Source: an uncultured Veillonellaceae bacterium (GTDB taxonomy: Bacteria > Bacillota > Negativicutes > Veillonellales > Dialisteraceae). From it: a stretch of 50,174 nucleotides of DNA. Shown here one piece after another: positions 23,236 to 32,094 of the stretch (positions are counted from its first letter, which is position 1; every line of letters starts with the position of its first letter). The notes under the pieces are model-generated. The model was not told the DNA's origin. It made no database searches and was given only the letters and a program-made list of their open reading frames with translations. The position numbers and the translations under genes are program-made. The stretch is taken from contig CASEBK010000048.1 in NCBI GenBank assembly GCA_949286115.1, positions 1 to 50,174 of the forward strand, in the 5' to 3' direction.

Positions 23236-24369
23236 ATGATCAATGAAGAACGGCTGAAACAGACATTCTGCGACCTCGTCCGCCTCTACGCCCCCAGCGG
23301 CGACGAACGGGCCGTATTCGACTACCTCTCCCGCGCCATGACCCGCCTCGGCGCGAAAGTCATCGAAGACGACGCGGGCCGTGAGACCGGCATGAAGTGC
23401 GGCAACCTCGTGGCCACCTTCCCCGCCACCGCCGAAGGGCTCCCCGGCGTCGCCTTCACCGCCCACATGGACTGCGTGGAAAAATGCGAAGGCATCGAGC
23501 CCATCCTCGAAGACGGCGTCTACCACAGCGCCGGCGACACCATCCTCGGCGGAGACGACAAAGCAGGCGTCGCCGCCATCGTGGAAGCCCTCACCGTCAT
23601 GAAAGAGACCTTCCTCCCCCACGGGAAGATCCTCGCCGTCTTCACCGTGCAGGAAGAATCCTCCCTCGGCGGCTCCCGCCACTTCGACGGCAAACACGCC
23701 GAAGGCATCGACTTCGGCTACGTCCTCGACGCCGACGGGGTGCCCGGCACCGTCGCCAGCGCAGGGCCCGGCGAATACAAGATCACCTGCACCATGCACG
23801 GCCGCGCCGCCCACGCCGGCATCGCCCCCGAAAAAGGCATCAACGCCATCCAGATGGCCGCCTGCGCCCTCTCCCGCATCCAGAGCGGCCGCATCGACGA
23901 AGAGACCACCTGCAACATCGGCTGCATCGAAGGAGGCCTGGCCACGAACATCGTCCCCGAGACCTGCACCATCTTCGCCGAAGCGCGCAGCCGCGACCCC
24001 GCCAAGCTCGCCGCCGTCGTGGCGAAGATGACCGCCGCCATGAAGAGCGCCGAAGAAGACTTCCCCGGCGGCACCGCCGAGATCGACACCGAAGAGCTCT
24101 ACCGCGGCTTTGCCATCGGCGAAGACCACCCCGCCATCCGCCTCGTCCGCGCCGCCTGCGCCGGCCTCGGATTCCCCGTGCGCCTCACCGCCACCGGCGG
24201 CGGCAGCGACGCCAACTGGTTCAATAAGAACGCCTTCCCCGCCGTCCTCTTAGGCGTCGGCATGACCGACTTCCACACCCCCGCCGAGACGCTCGCCGTG
24301 AAAGACCTCATCGGCTCCGCCCGCCTCGTCTACGCCCTCATCGAAGCCCAGTCCCACGCGGCCCACTGA
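23236..24369 (+). CDS. Peptidase T-like metallopeptidase (M20/M42 type)
   Basis: A 377-residue zinc-dependent aminopeptidase-like enzyme. Metal-binding motifs are present in the expected order: AHMDCV, the bridging Asp in GGDDKAG, the catalytic Glu pair in QEESSLGG, DADG, and a late His in DFHTPAE. The dimerisation domain (about 180-290) includes AHAGIAPEKGINAI. The sequence resembles the 'peptidase T-like' group rather than classical PepT, so substrate is uncertain. It lies just downstream of dinB and ends at a terminator. Confidence 0.88.
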   Translation: MINEERLKQTFCDLVRLYAPSGDERAVFDYLSRAMTRLGAKVIEDDAGRETGMKCGNLVATFPATAEGLPGVAFTAHMDCVEKCEGIEPILEDGVYHSAGDTILGGDDKAGVAAIVEALTVMKETFLPHGKILAVFTVQEESSLGGSRHFDGKHAEGIDFGYVLDADGVPGTVASAGPGEYKITCTMHGRAAHAGIAPEKGINAIQMAACALSRIQSGRIDEETTCNIGCIEGGLATNIVPETCTIFAEARSRDPAKLAAVVAKMTAAMKSAEEDFPGGTAEIDTEELYRGFAIGEDHPAIRLVRAACAGLGFPVRLTATGGGSDANWFNKNAFPAVLLGVGMTDFHTPAETLAVKDLIGSARLVYALIEAQSHAAH

Positions 24370-24381
24370 ACCATAAAAAGG

Positions 24382-24413
24382 AAACGCCCTGTCAGAAAAG
24401 ACAGAGCGTTTTT
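24382..24413 (+). terminator. Terminator after the peptidase gene
   Basis: Stem AAACGC-CTGTC/GACAG-GCGTTT with loop AGAAAA and a T-run on the plus strand, 13 bp after the stop codon. Confidence 0.85.
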
Positions 24414-24474
24414 CTTATGCCCACGGCCCCCGGTAGGATAAAAGAGGCGGCATTCCCCGCCGAGAGGGAGGACC

Positions 24475-24723
24475 ATGGCACACTATGGATACGTCCGGGT
24501 GAGCACCCGGGAGCAGAGAGAAGACCGGCAGCTCGCCGCACTCGCGGCACTCGACCTGCCGCAGGACCACATCTACATCGACAGGCAGTCCGGCAAAGAC
24601 TTCGAGCGGCCCCGCTACCGGGCCCTCATGCGCCGCCTCCGGCGAAACGACGTGCCGCCTCCCCGCCGCCTCATACCAGCTGCGGCAATTGCAGCAAAGC
24701 ACTCTCCGCCGGAAGAAAAATAA
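24475..24723 (+). pseudogene. Truncated serine resolvase
   Basis: The first ~60 residues (MAHYGYVRVSTREQREDRQ, then HIYIDRQSGKDFERPRY) closely match the intact resolvase at 34942-35547, including the catalytic Ser of RVSTREQ. After RRLRRND the similarity stops and about 20 unrelated residues lead to a stop. A neighbouring frame just downstream reads STLRRKK, reminiscent of the family's C-terminal DNA-binding end, so an internal deletion is likely. A good ribosome site (GAGGGAGG) remains. Catalytic-domain helices and most of the DNA-binding domain are missing, so it should be inactive. Confidence 0.8.
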
Positions 24724-24795
24724 CGTCCTTCACCGCTTCTCCTTCGGGGGAAGTTTTTTCTGCTCTTTTCATTATGCCGGTCCGGCCCGCTGCCG

Positions 24796-24801
24796 TATAA
24801 T
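24796..24801 (+). promoter_or_regulatory. -10 element of the NERD-helicase gene
   Basis: Perfect TATAAT 30 bp before the ATG at 24831. No convincing -35 hexamer is seen at the expected distance. Confidence 0.4.
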
Positions 24802-24830
24802 GGAGGAAAGAAAAGAAACGAGGCGATCTC

Positions 24831-26528
24831 ATGGCCAGATGGTATCCCGACGGACCAGATATATACCGGGACAGCGGCGGCGAAGCCCGCGTGTACGAAG
24901 CGCTGCGCCGCCTCCCCGACGATTACGTCATTTTCCACTCCTTCCGCTGGCTCGGCAACGAAGGACAGCAGCGCAGTGAAGGCGAAGCAGACTTCATCAT
25001 CCTCCACCCGGAAAAAGGCATCCTCTCTGTGGAAGTGAAAGCGGGCGCCATTTCCTACGAGTGCGGCCGCTGGCTGCAGCAGAATCGCCTCACCGGGGAA
25101 GAACGCCCCATCGATCCCCTCGGCCAGGCCGCCGAGAGCCAATACCGCCTCTACTGGGAGCTGCGCCGTCATTTCCGCGGTCCCTGCCCCATGGTGGGCC
25201 GCGCCGCATGGTTTCCCTCCATCCTCCTCCCGCCGGACGTGCACCTCCCCCTCGAAGCCGTGCCGGACATCCTCCTCACCCAGGCCGATCTGGACGACCC
25301 CGAAGCAGGCCTCGCCCGGGCCTACGATTACTGGCGCTGGCAGCTCGACTGGCACGGCCAGCCGCTGGACGAAGAGCAGTACCGCGCCCTCGTGCGTCTC
25401 CTCATGCCCTCCTTCCGGCTCACGGAGACCATCGCCAGCAGCGCCTGCGAAAATGAGAAGCAGTGCCTCCGGCTCACCCGCCAGCAGTCTGCCGTGCTGC
25501 ATTTCCTCGGCGAAGCCCCAGACGCCGCCATCCACGGCCCCGCCGGGACGGGCAAGACCGTGCTCGCACTGGGAAAGGCGCGCATGCTCGCCGAAGAAGG
25601 ACAGGTGGTGCTCTTCCTCTGCTACAATGAGCTCCTCCTCGCTCGGCTCCGCGCCGAAGACAGCGATCCTCTCATAAGCTTCCACAACGTGCGGACCCTT
25701 GCGGAAGAACTCATGCCCGGGCCGCCCCTGCCCATTGACCGCGTCGTCCCCGCCTTCGAAGCCTTCCTCACGGACGAGTTCCCGGACGACCACTGGCCCT
25801 ATCCCAATATAGTCATTGACGAAGGGCAAGACCTCTCTGACGGGCTCCTCGCCCGGCTCCACGGTCTCGTGCGCGCTTTGGACGGTGTCTTCTATATTTT
25901 CTACGACCGAAATCAATATATCATGCAGCCCCGCCGCCCCCAATGGATCGAGACCCACATGGACTGCCGCCTCGTGCTGTACAAGAACTGCCGAAACACC
26001 CGGGAGATCGCCGCCTCCATCGGCCGCCTCACGGGCCTCCGCGGGGAATACGCCTGCAATCCCCTCCGCGGCCGCCCGCCGCAGGCCCTCTTCTACCGCA
26101 CGGCGGATGAGCTCCGCGCCGCAGCAGAACGCTTCGTCGCCGCCATGCGCGCCGAAGGCCTCCGCCCGGAAGACATGGCCATCCTCACCGTGCACTCCCG
26201 CCCGCACAGCGACCTCCGGGACACGGCCATCCTCGCCGGCATCCCCCTTGCTCCCGAGCCTCGTCCCGGCGCAGTGTGCTTCACCTCCGTGCGGAAATTC
26301 AAAGGTCTCGAAGCGGCGGCGATCCTCCTCATCGACGCCGAAACGAGCGCCCTCGCCCAGCCCCTTATGAAGCGACTCCTCTACGTGGGCAGCTCCCGCG
26401 CAAAGACCCACCTCCAGATCGCCTTCCGGGACGACCTCCCCGAGAACCGCTACGGCGAGACCTTCCCTGCCCCCATCCGGGACAAAGCCTCCCTCCTTTC
26501 TGCCCTCGGCATGGAAGCGATGCCATAA
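24831..26528 (+). CDS. NERD-domain UvrD-like helicase/ATPase
   Basis: A 565-residue fusion. The N-terminal NERD domain (about 15-110) has the nuclease-like residues EGEADFIIL and SVEVKAG, the pattern of a PD-(D/E)XK core. A UvrD-like superfamily 1 ATPase follows: Walker A GPAGTGKT (about residues 236-243), Walker B IVIDEGQDL, and late helicase motifs including SVRKFKGLE and LYVGSSRAK. Such proteins are implicated in nucleic-acid processing and often occur in defence or mobile regions; the exact role is unknown. It is a single-gene unit closed by a strong bidirectional terminator. Confidence 0.85.
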   Translation: MARWYPDGPDIYRDSGGEARVYEALRRLPDDYVIFHSFRWLGNEGQQRSEGEADFIILHPEKGILSVEVKAGAISYECGRWLQQNRLTGEERPIDPLGQAAESQYRLYWELRRHFRGPCPMVGRAAWFPSILLPPDVHLPLEAVPDILLTQADLDDPEAGLARAYDYWRWQLDWHGQPLDEEQYRALVRLLMPSFRLTETIASSACENEKQCLRLTRQQSAVLHFLGEAPDAAIHGPAGTGKTVLALGKARMLAEEGQVVLFLCYNELLLARLRAEDSDPLISFHNVRTLAEELMPGPPLPIDRVVPAFEAFLTDEFPDDHWPYPNIVIDEGQDLSDGLLARLHGLVRALDGVFYIFYDRNQYIMQPRRPQWIETHMDCRLVLYKNCRNTREIAASIGRLTGLRGEYACNPLRGRPPQALFYRTADELRAAAERFVAAMRAEGLRPEDMAILTVHSRPHSDLRDTAILAGIPLAPEPRPGAVCFTSVRKFKGLEAAAILLIDAETSALAQPLMKRLLYVGSSRAKTHLQIAFRDDLPENRYGETFPAPIRDKASLLSALGMEAMP

Positions 26529-26530
26529 CG

Positions 26531-26571
26531 AAAAACGCCTGCATCCCCCTTTGGGAGATGCAGGCGTTTTT
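26531..26571 (+). terminator. Strong bidirectional terminator
   Basis: Perfect 15-bp inverted repeat (AAAAACGCCTGCATC and its complement) around an 11-base loop, with A and T tracts outside. It serves the convergent NERD-helicase gene and the 326-residue membrane protein gene. Confidence 0.92.
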
Positions 26572-26602
26572 CTGCATGCCCTATGAAGCAAGCAAAGCTC
26601 GT

Positions 26603-27583
26603 TCACGCTTTGACCAGCAGGCGTACCGACTCTCTGCGCACCGCGGACATGACCGTTCCATCCACACGGGGCCACGGTTCCTCTTCCGTCGCGGGCAGGA
26701 GCAGCCGGCCCCGCATGATGCGGAAAATCGCCTGCATGATTTCCTCCAGTTCTTCGACCATCGCCCGTTCTTCTTCTGTAAACGACAGCCAATCCGTTTT
26801 CCGGCCCTCATAGATCATCATATGCAGCCGGTTCCTATCTCTGTGATAGATATCGGCAAACCGCTCGATGATCTTGCGAAAATCAGCCAGTGACACCAGA
26901 AGTGCCTGCAGCGCCTCGCCAGCCTGCTTCATTTTTTCTCTGGCCTCCTCGACCTCCTGATCATACTCCGATACCCGTTCACCGATGTCCCTCACCGTAA
27001 AATCCGTAAGACAGACATCCAGCAGAAGATCTCCCACATCGGGAGCATCGGACACTTCCAATGCTCCTGCGCCGTTGCCAGCCAGACAGTCACCGGTCTT
27101 CCCGGAGGCAGCCAGCGCGGCTGCCTCCGCAGATGCCCCGGGCCGGCGATAGCAGGCAGCGCCCGCCGCACAGGCAGCCCCACCGAGCGCCAGTAGCCCC
27201 AACATCCCCGGCGCCGCGCCGTCCGCCTCCGCCAGAATGGCCCTCGCCCCCAGCGAGGCTTCCCGAAGCTCTGCCGGGCGATACGCCTGCGTCCCGTCTT
27301 CAGCGCACTTCTGCCTGTCCGGCCGCCCCTTGATCCCTTCGAGCAGATCCAGCGTGGGGCCAAACTCCTGCAGCACCTGCAGTTCCAGCACCCCCAGCGA
27401 ATCTAGCTGCCGCTGCGCGTCGGCTCTGATCTTTCTGAAACGCTTCAGGTCTTCTGCATGCATCTCCTTATCGTAATCCACGATATCCTTGTAATCACTC
27501 ACTGACATGGCATTATCCAGCCCGATCGCCAGTCCCAACACCCCAAGCACAGCCGCAGCTCCTCCGATCAGAACCGGCAGCAT
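26603..27583 (-). CDS. Uncharacterised membrane-anchored coiled-coil protein
   Basis: I do not recognise this 326-residue protein. It has an N-terminal membrane helix (about residues 3-23, Gly/Ala/Leu-rich) and charged helical stretches (about 30-80). A second hydrophobic segment lies at about 126-145 (MLGLLALGGAACAAGAAC). A C-terminal helical region (about 200-300) is rich in Glu, Lys and Arg. GGGAGG precedes the ATG. It follows the AT-rich toxin/immunity operon on the same strand but has its own promoter and flank-like high GC, so membership in that system is uncertain. Confidence 0.6.
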   Translation of the reverse strand: MLPVLIGGAAAVLGVLGLAIGLDNAMSVSDYKDIVDYDKEMHAEDLKRFRKIRADAQRQLDSLGVLELQVLQEFGPTLDLLEGIKGRPDRQKCAEDGTQAYRPAELREASLGARAILAEADGAAPGMLGLLALGGAACAAGAACYRRPGASAEAAALAASGKTGDCLAGNGAGALEVSDAPDVGDLLLDVCLTDFTVRDIGERVSEYDQEVEEAREKMKQAGEALQALLVSLADFRKIIERFADIYHRDRNRLHMMIYEGRKTDWLSFTEEERAMVEELEEIMQAIFRIMRGRLLLPATEEEPWPRVDGTVMSAVRRESVRLLVKA

Positions 27584-27669
27584 AATGATTCCTCCCTTTC
27601 ATATAAAGCTTAGAAGCAGCCCTCTCTCAAACGACTCGTCCCCTTCTTCAGGCTCCTTTTGATAACTAT

Positions 27670-27698
27670 ATTCTATCTTATTTAGCATTTATAGTCAA
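27670..27698 (-). promoter_or_regulatory. Promoter of the 326-residue membrane protein gene
   Basis: Minus strand: TTGACT (27698-27693), 17-bp spacer, TAGAAT (27675-27670), about 87 bp upstream of the start codon. The remaining AT-rich sequence up to 27800 holds no gene I can recognise. Confidence 0.6.
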
Positions 27699-27798
27699 TT
27701 ACAAAGTCCTAAAACAAAGCCTTCGTGCCATTTGACCGACAAGTCGTTCTTCAAAGGGATTCACTTGCTACAAGTCAGCTAAAGCCTCGCAAACGGCA

Positions 27799-27838
27799 TA
27801 AAAATCGGGAATACTGGCTATAACCAATATTCCCGATT
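27799..27838 (-). terminator. Terminator of the toxin/immunity operon
   Basis: Near-perfect inverted repeat AATCGGGAATA...TATTCCCGATT with an extra CC/GG pair, followed by a T-rich tract on the minus strand, about 30 bp after the immunity gene. Confidence 0.8.
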
Positions 27839-27865
27839 CAATCATGTCGTAATACCTTCTCAAAA

Positions 27866-28273
27866 TCATTGAAGCATATCAAGAAATTCTGTAAAGCTTT
27901 CTGCGAGCGATATTGTTGTGTTGCTTTCACAGTCGAAGAAAATCACTTTCCCTTTTTGAATGCAATAGAAATTGCCAAAAGGGTCTAATCCAAACGGAAA
28001 CATCAACAATTTCCCCGACTGTGTATCTTTGAACATATTAATATAATTAAAAAAGCTGTCTTCATCTCCTTCATTAAAGGAAAGCAAACCGCCAAAGATC
28101 AACGTTTTTCCTTCCCTTAAGACCAATTTAGCCTTTGACGGCATACCGCCATTGTCCTTTTTGATGCAAGCCATCAGATCTGAAGGGATTGGAAAACACA
28201 GCTTAATTTCAAGGTCTTCCAATATTTCTTCATCCTTTAAAGGAATTACATATTTCCATTCCATCTTACTCAT
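27866..28273 (-). CDS. SMI1/KNR4 (SUKH) family immunity protein
   Basis: A 135-residue protein with the SUKH pattern. It has an N-terminal IPSDLMACIKKDNGGMP motif and a central LLSFNEGDEDSFFNYIN segment. A hydrophobic strand region MFPFGLDPFGNFYCIQ and IFFDCES follow. SUKH proteins typically neutralise the nuclease toxin encoded directly upstream. Here the upstream gene, 12 bp away, is a WHH nuclease toxin, which matches the expected toxin-immunity order. Base composition is AT-rich like the rest of the operon. Confidence 0.85.
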   Translation of the reverse strand: MSKMEWKYVIPLKDEEILEDLEIKLCFPIPSDLMACIKKDNGGMPSKAKLVLREGKTLIFGGLLSFNEGDEDSFFNYINMFKDTQSGKLLMFPFGLDPFGNFYCIQKGKVIFFDCESNTTISLAESFTEFLDMLQ

Positions 28274-28285
28274 TCCTGCCCCTCC

Positions 28286-29023
28286 TTATGGCCGGCCCCC
28301 GCCCCAAATCATCTTGCCCCCAGTGTGCCGATACTGCGAGTGAATGTCTGAAGGAAGCAGCTGCATATGGCCGCATTCCGCATCATGATGCCAAGTCAGT
28401 CCCTTGATTCGCGGTTCCCCGTTCTTAATCTGCTCCAGCTGCTCTGAAGTAAACTGCTTTCCCAATTCCGGATCAGCCTGAATCGCCTTTTTAAGCTCTT
28501 CAGTACAATGCTTAAATACAGTGTAATCGTCTTCCCGCCACAGATCCTTGGGCAGTATCGTTTCGTAGACTGCATCGGGAAATTCCGGTACGACCACGGT
28601 GACCTTTCGCCCATTGACTTCTATCGTTTTCCTTATATAGGGAACTTCCGAAGGAACATCTTCTTTATCTTCGTTGACACATTTGAGCTGAATTTCGCCG
28701 TTATCTTTTATCGTACACTTTTCCAATGCATTTTCGTTCATGCCAGTGTCCTTTGCTAACTCGATCTTCTCCTGCTCCGTCAGCGGACGCCCCTCTTCCA
28801 AGTTACTGTTTTTCTTCTCCTCAATGCCCACATTGGCTGTCTCATTGACATCGTGAGCCTCCAAATTGCTCTTCCTGATTGATTCTAACGAACGGGTCGT
28901 GATTGTTTCCATATCAGGAGGAAGTATCTCCGACCCTGACGGCATCTCTTTCAGAGCTGTTTCTTTGACCTCTGCGGCTTCTTTGGCTGCCTCGATATTT
29001 TGGAGCGCTGCCTCATGAAACAT
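28286..29023 (-). CDS. WHH-family (HNH-type) nuclease toxin
   Basis: A 245-residue protein. The C-terminal ~110 residues form a polymorphic-toxin nuclease domain: ILPKDLWREDDYTVFKHCTE, the F-T-EQLEQIKNG stretch, then GLTWHHDAECGHMQLLP (W211-H212-H213), DIHS (H228) and HTGGKMIWGGG (H233). These are the expected metal-binding and catalytic residues of WHH DNases. The N-terminal ~130 residues are charged and lack any recognised signal peptide, LXG, WXG or PAAR domain. The start overlaps the end of the HerA-like gene by 11 bp, so translation is coupled. The dedicated export route, if any, is unknown. Confidence 0.85.
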   Translation of the reverse strand: MFHEAALQNIEAAKEAAEVKETALKEMPSGSEILPPDMETITTRSLESIRKSNLEAHDVNETANVGIEEKKNSNLEEGRPLTEQEKIELAKDTGMNENALEKCTIKDNGEIQLKCVNEDKEDVPSEVPYIRKTIEVNGRKVTVVVPEFPDAVYETILPKDLWREDDYTVFKHCTEELKKAIQADPELGKQFTSEQLEQIKNGEPRIKGLTWHHDAECGHMQLLPSDIHSQYRHTGGKMIWGGGRP

Positions 29024-32000
29024 AAGCCTCCTCCTTCCCTACTGCTTTCTCGATCTCAGAAAACAGTTTTTCGTCTTCAAAAAGGAAATACTGTTTAACA
29101 GTTCCCCGAAGATCAACCTGTTTATTATATTTCATTTTGATCAGCTCAGAGATGATGCTGATACACCGATTTCTGCAATCCTGTTTGTAAAAATCAGTCA
29201 AAAGCGCCTGCAGCTTTTCTGCAGCTTCTTCCCTGTTCCGGGTAAACAGATAAACGAATGCATCATAAATATCATCACGAATCAAACCATGGCCGCTATA
29301 TACGCCATTGATAAAGAACTGCATCACATTTTCTGCCAGAATCGTTCCCAGCAATTCATCCCGATTGCGGCAAAACACAAGCGATACCCCTTTTTGAGAA
29401 AGCACATTTCTCATTTTCTTTCTGCAGAGTTTGATCCCCTCAATGACCCGCTCTTTTTCCGCCATGGCCGTATTGAGTAGTTTGAGCGACAGATCCGCCA
29501 TCATTTCCTGTGTGTTCTCCCTGATCAAACTGTAATTGATCTCTTCAAACATGGCACCTTCGCGACTTGTAAGGATTGCCTCATCAGTCACCGCTATATC
29601 CCTGACCGGATTAATCTTCACGTATACAGGAAGGTTCATACCTTCTTTATGACATAGCGCTACTCCGGTCTCCAGACTTCCCAAATAAATGGCATCTTCC
29701 GATTTCATTCCGATGGTATTTGCCACAAGGCTCTGATCGTCGGAAGAAACTACACGCTGAATGATCTTATTGGAAGAATTTTTGATGACATCGGGCGCTA
29801 GCTTGCTCGGAATCTGTTCTGCGATAATGACGCCCTGCCCATAGGCCCGCATCTCCGCAATCATATTCGTAAAATGTTCTACCGCCTTGCCCTGGGGATT
29901 TCCCATTACCTCAGAAACTCTCTCGGTTGCCACATTCTTCAGCAGACGATGGGCCTCTTCGATGACAAGAAGGTGCTGAAGGCCAAAATCTTCGTTGGGA
30001 TGCTCATCTTTGAATATCTGCCGATATTCGTTGATAAAAACGATCACTAATCCTACGCAGAACGCTTTATCAGCATCATCAGCGATTCCTTCCAGCTCAA
30101 AAACGACATCGGTATTCATCAACCTGTTCATATCGATAGGCTTGCTGGTATTGAACATAAAGCCTTTGGCACCGCCGCAAAGACTTTCCAAACGAGCCAG
30201 AATAGCCGTCTGGATATTGCCCCCTACTTCGCTGTCATATTGCATTTCCTGCTTGATATAATGCTTGACTTCGTTTTTCAGGTCCTTCATCGTAGGAAAC
30301 AGGAATTTATGAGCTTCCAAAGCATATTGTTCGCTCATGTAATCGGAATCAAAGACCCTGGCTCTGTTTTCCATATTCACAAGAAATGGATGATAGCCCA
30401 GTGTCAAATTCCATCCCTTTTTGCGATAAATATTTTGGAGACACTTCTCCAAAATATACGGCATGGGACCATAAAAGGAGAATGACGCATTGAACAGATC
30501 CTTTAAGAAATCAATGTGGGCCTGCAAATTGATCCCGCGCTGGATATAAAAAGGATTAAACTGCAGACAATTCAATTCCGGCTTACCCAAAGTATAAACG
30601 GTAAGCGCGCGATCTCCCGATAGATCCATGTTGCGGTATTCTTTTTTTGCAGACTCTATGACCATGAACGGCTTGTCACAGTTTCTCAAAATACCTTTCA
30701 CCGTCGTTGTTTTCCCGCTGCCGGTAATCCCACAGATAAACGTGTGTTTATTGAGATCCCTTTCGCTCAAAGAAAATTCCATATTCGCCAGCGGCCTGTT
30801 CCCATCAGAGATCTTCCCAATGACTACGCCTTTAGCTGGAGAAGCGATCAATGGGTATACCTTTCCCTGTTTCAGTTCAAAGTCCGGCACGGCATGGAAC
30901 GGCGGCGTGCAGATCATGCCCAGTTCTGCAGAAGTCACGGGCGCGAGCAGGGGATTATCCTCTTCCAAAAACGGAATATAAATCTGCTTATGCGCTTCGA
31001 TGCGCAATGGAAATTGCTGCATGGGCAGAACATCGGCACAGGACCGTGCCACCTCACCACACAGGCAGGCGCGAATGATCTCCGCCGTGATCTTTTTTTC
31101 GGCGGAATAGGCAATTGCCGTCCCCCACATGCCGATATGCTGTCCCTGTTTCAGTCTCTCAATGGCTTTATCACAGTAAGCCATCAATTCCAAAGCAATG
31201 CCATTCTGAACATCATGAGACACAGTTGCACTTTGGCCGATTGATTTAGAAATCGCTTTGGAAATTGATTTTGAAAAACTTTCTGTTGTGGTCATGCCAT
31301 ATGAGACACCGCCCATAACCGGTCCAAGCAAGCCTCCTGCCATTACACTCAGAGTATTACTGGTAGAAGTCCCCTTGGTAAGAGTATCAGTATTTGTCTC
31401 ACTATTTGTCTCACTTACCTGATTGGCAAGATTGTGCTTACTTATGGCGAAACAATTGTCTCTAACATTCACGATTGCTGCATATCGATCCTGTACCCAT
31501 TTGCGGGAATAGGGCACTGCCACAAAAAGGACCGTGTAATCCTCTCCATTCAGACTTCGCATAAGAGTAGAGATATCAAAATTCTGCTTGTCATCATCGA
31601 CTTTTATGATCGGTACTGCAGAAAGAATTCCTCCATGACTTGCCGATGTCGTTTGATCTGAAAAATAGGGCAGATAAGTCTCCAGACCGATTCCCATCAT
31701 CTGCCCCTTAATCAGAGTCTCCAACATATCCTGCGACTGTCTGCTTCGGATGCCAATCACCAGATTCGTCGTGCCATGATAACTTACGACACCATAGGCA
31801 ACCGGTTCTTCAAACGAATGGATCGCCGTAAACAGCTTATCCATTTTTTCATGAAGATAGCCTGCCAGATCCTCCACATCTTCCGTCGTGCAACTGGCCA
31901 ACCGGAAAAAACGCATGCCTTCCAGGGTCTGGATGGAATCCGGATCCAGATGATTCATGACCGACTGGCCCGATACCCCCAGATAAGGGGATATCGTACC

Positions 32001-32087
32001 GACAAAAGTCTGCACCTGCTGTTCCAAGATCGCCGTATCTTTATCAAAAGTATTCTGCAGTGCTTTCGCATCCTTAGCTACCATCAT
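29013..32087 (-). CDS. HerA/FtsK-like ATPase (DUF87)
   Basis: A 1024-residue protein. The ATPase core has Walker A GITGSGKT at residues 453-460 and Walker B LLVIEEAHR near 706-714. It also has the DUF87-type sequence PLANMEFSLSERDLNKHTF just before the P-loop. The N-terminal ~400 residues are uncharacterised, with a Ser/Thr-rich stretch (about 225-290) flanking a Gly-rich hydrophobic segment (LSVMAGGLLGPVMGGVSYGM). The family includes helicases, DNA translocases and secretion-type pumps. It is the third gene of an AT-rich operon, between a membrane protein gene and the toxin gene. Confidence 0.8.
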   Translation of the reverse strand: MMVAKDAKALQNTFDKDTAILEQQVQTFVGTISPYLGVSGQSVMNHLDPDSIQTLEGMRFFRLASCTTEDVEDLAGYLHEKMDKLFTAIHSFEEPVAYGVVSYHGTTNLVIGIRSRQSQDMLETLIKGQMMGIGLETYLPYFSDQTTSASHGGILSAVPIIKVDDDKQNFDISTLMRSLNGEDYTVLFVAVPYSRKWVQDRYAAIVNVRDNCFAISKHNLANQVSETNSETNTDTLTKGTSTSNTLSVMAGGLLGPVMGGVSYGMTTTESFSKSISKAISKSIGQSATVSHDVQNGIALELMAYCDKAIERLKQGQHIGMWGTAIAYSAEKKITAEIIRACLCGEVARSCADVLPMQQFPLRIEAHKQIYIPFLEEDNPLLAPVTSAELGMICTPPFHAVPDFELKQGKVYPLIASPAKGVVIGKISDGNRPLANMEFSLSERDLNKHTFICGITGSGKTTTVKGILRNCDKPFMVIESAKKEYRNMDLSGDRALTVYTLGKPELNCLQFNPFYIQRGINLQAHIDFLKDLFNASFSFYGPMPYILEKCLQNIYRKKGWNLTLGYHPFLVNMENRARVFDSDYMSEQYALEAHKFLFPTMKDLKNEVKHYIKQEMQYDSEVGGNIQTAILARLESLCGGAKGFMFNTSKPIDMNRLMNTDVVFELEGIADDADKAFCVGLVIVFINEYRQIFKDEHPNEDFGLQHLLVIEEAHRLLKNVATERVSEVMGNPQGKAVEHFTNMIAEMRAYGQGVIIAEQIPSKLAPDVIKNSSNKIIQRVVSSDDQSLVANTIGMKSEDAIYLGSLETGVALCHKEGMNLPVYVKINPVRDIAVTDEAILTSREGAMFEEINYSLIRENTQEMMADLSLKLLNTAMAEKERVIEGIKLCRKKMRNVLSQKGVSLVFCRNRDELLGTILAENVMQFFINGVYSGHGLIRDDIYDAFVYLFTRNREEAAEKLQALLTDFYKQDCRNRCISIISELIKMKYNKQVDLRGTVKQYFLFEDEKLFSEIEKAVGKEEAYVS

Positions 32088-32094
32088 GCTATCC

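Noticed and set aside
21733..24129. A 798-codon minus-strand frame opposite dinB and the peptidase gene
   Set aside because: It is Gly/Ala/His-rich shadow sequence with no domain features; both plus-strand genes have intact catalytic motifs.
24615..26792. A 725-codon minus-strand frame opposite the NERD-helicase
   Set aside because: Antisense shadow across a clear helicase gene and across a strong bidirectional terminator.
27700..27800. Possible tRNA or attachment site at the left edge of the AT-rich island
   Set aside because: No cloverleaf or conserved T-loop sequence could be found, and no matching repeat was seen at the right edge.
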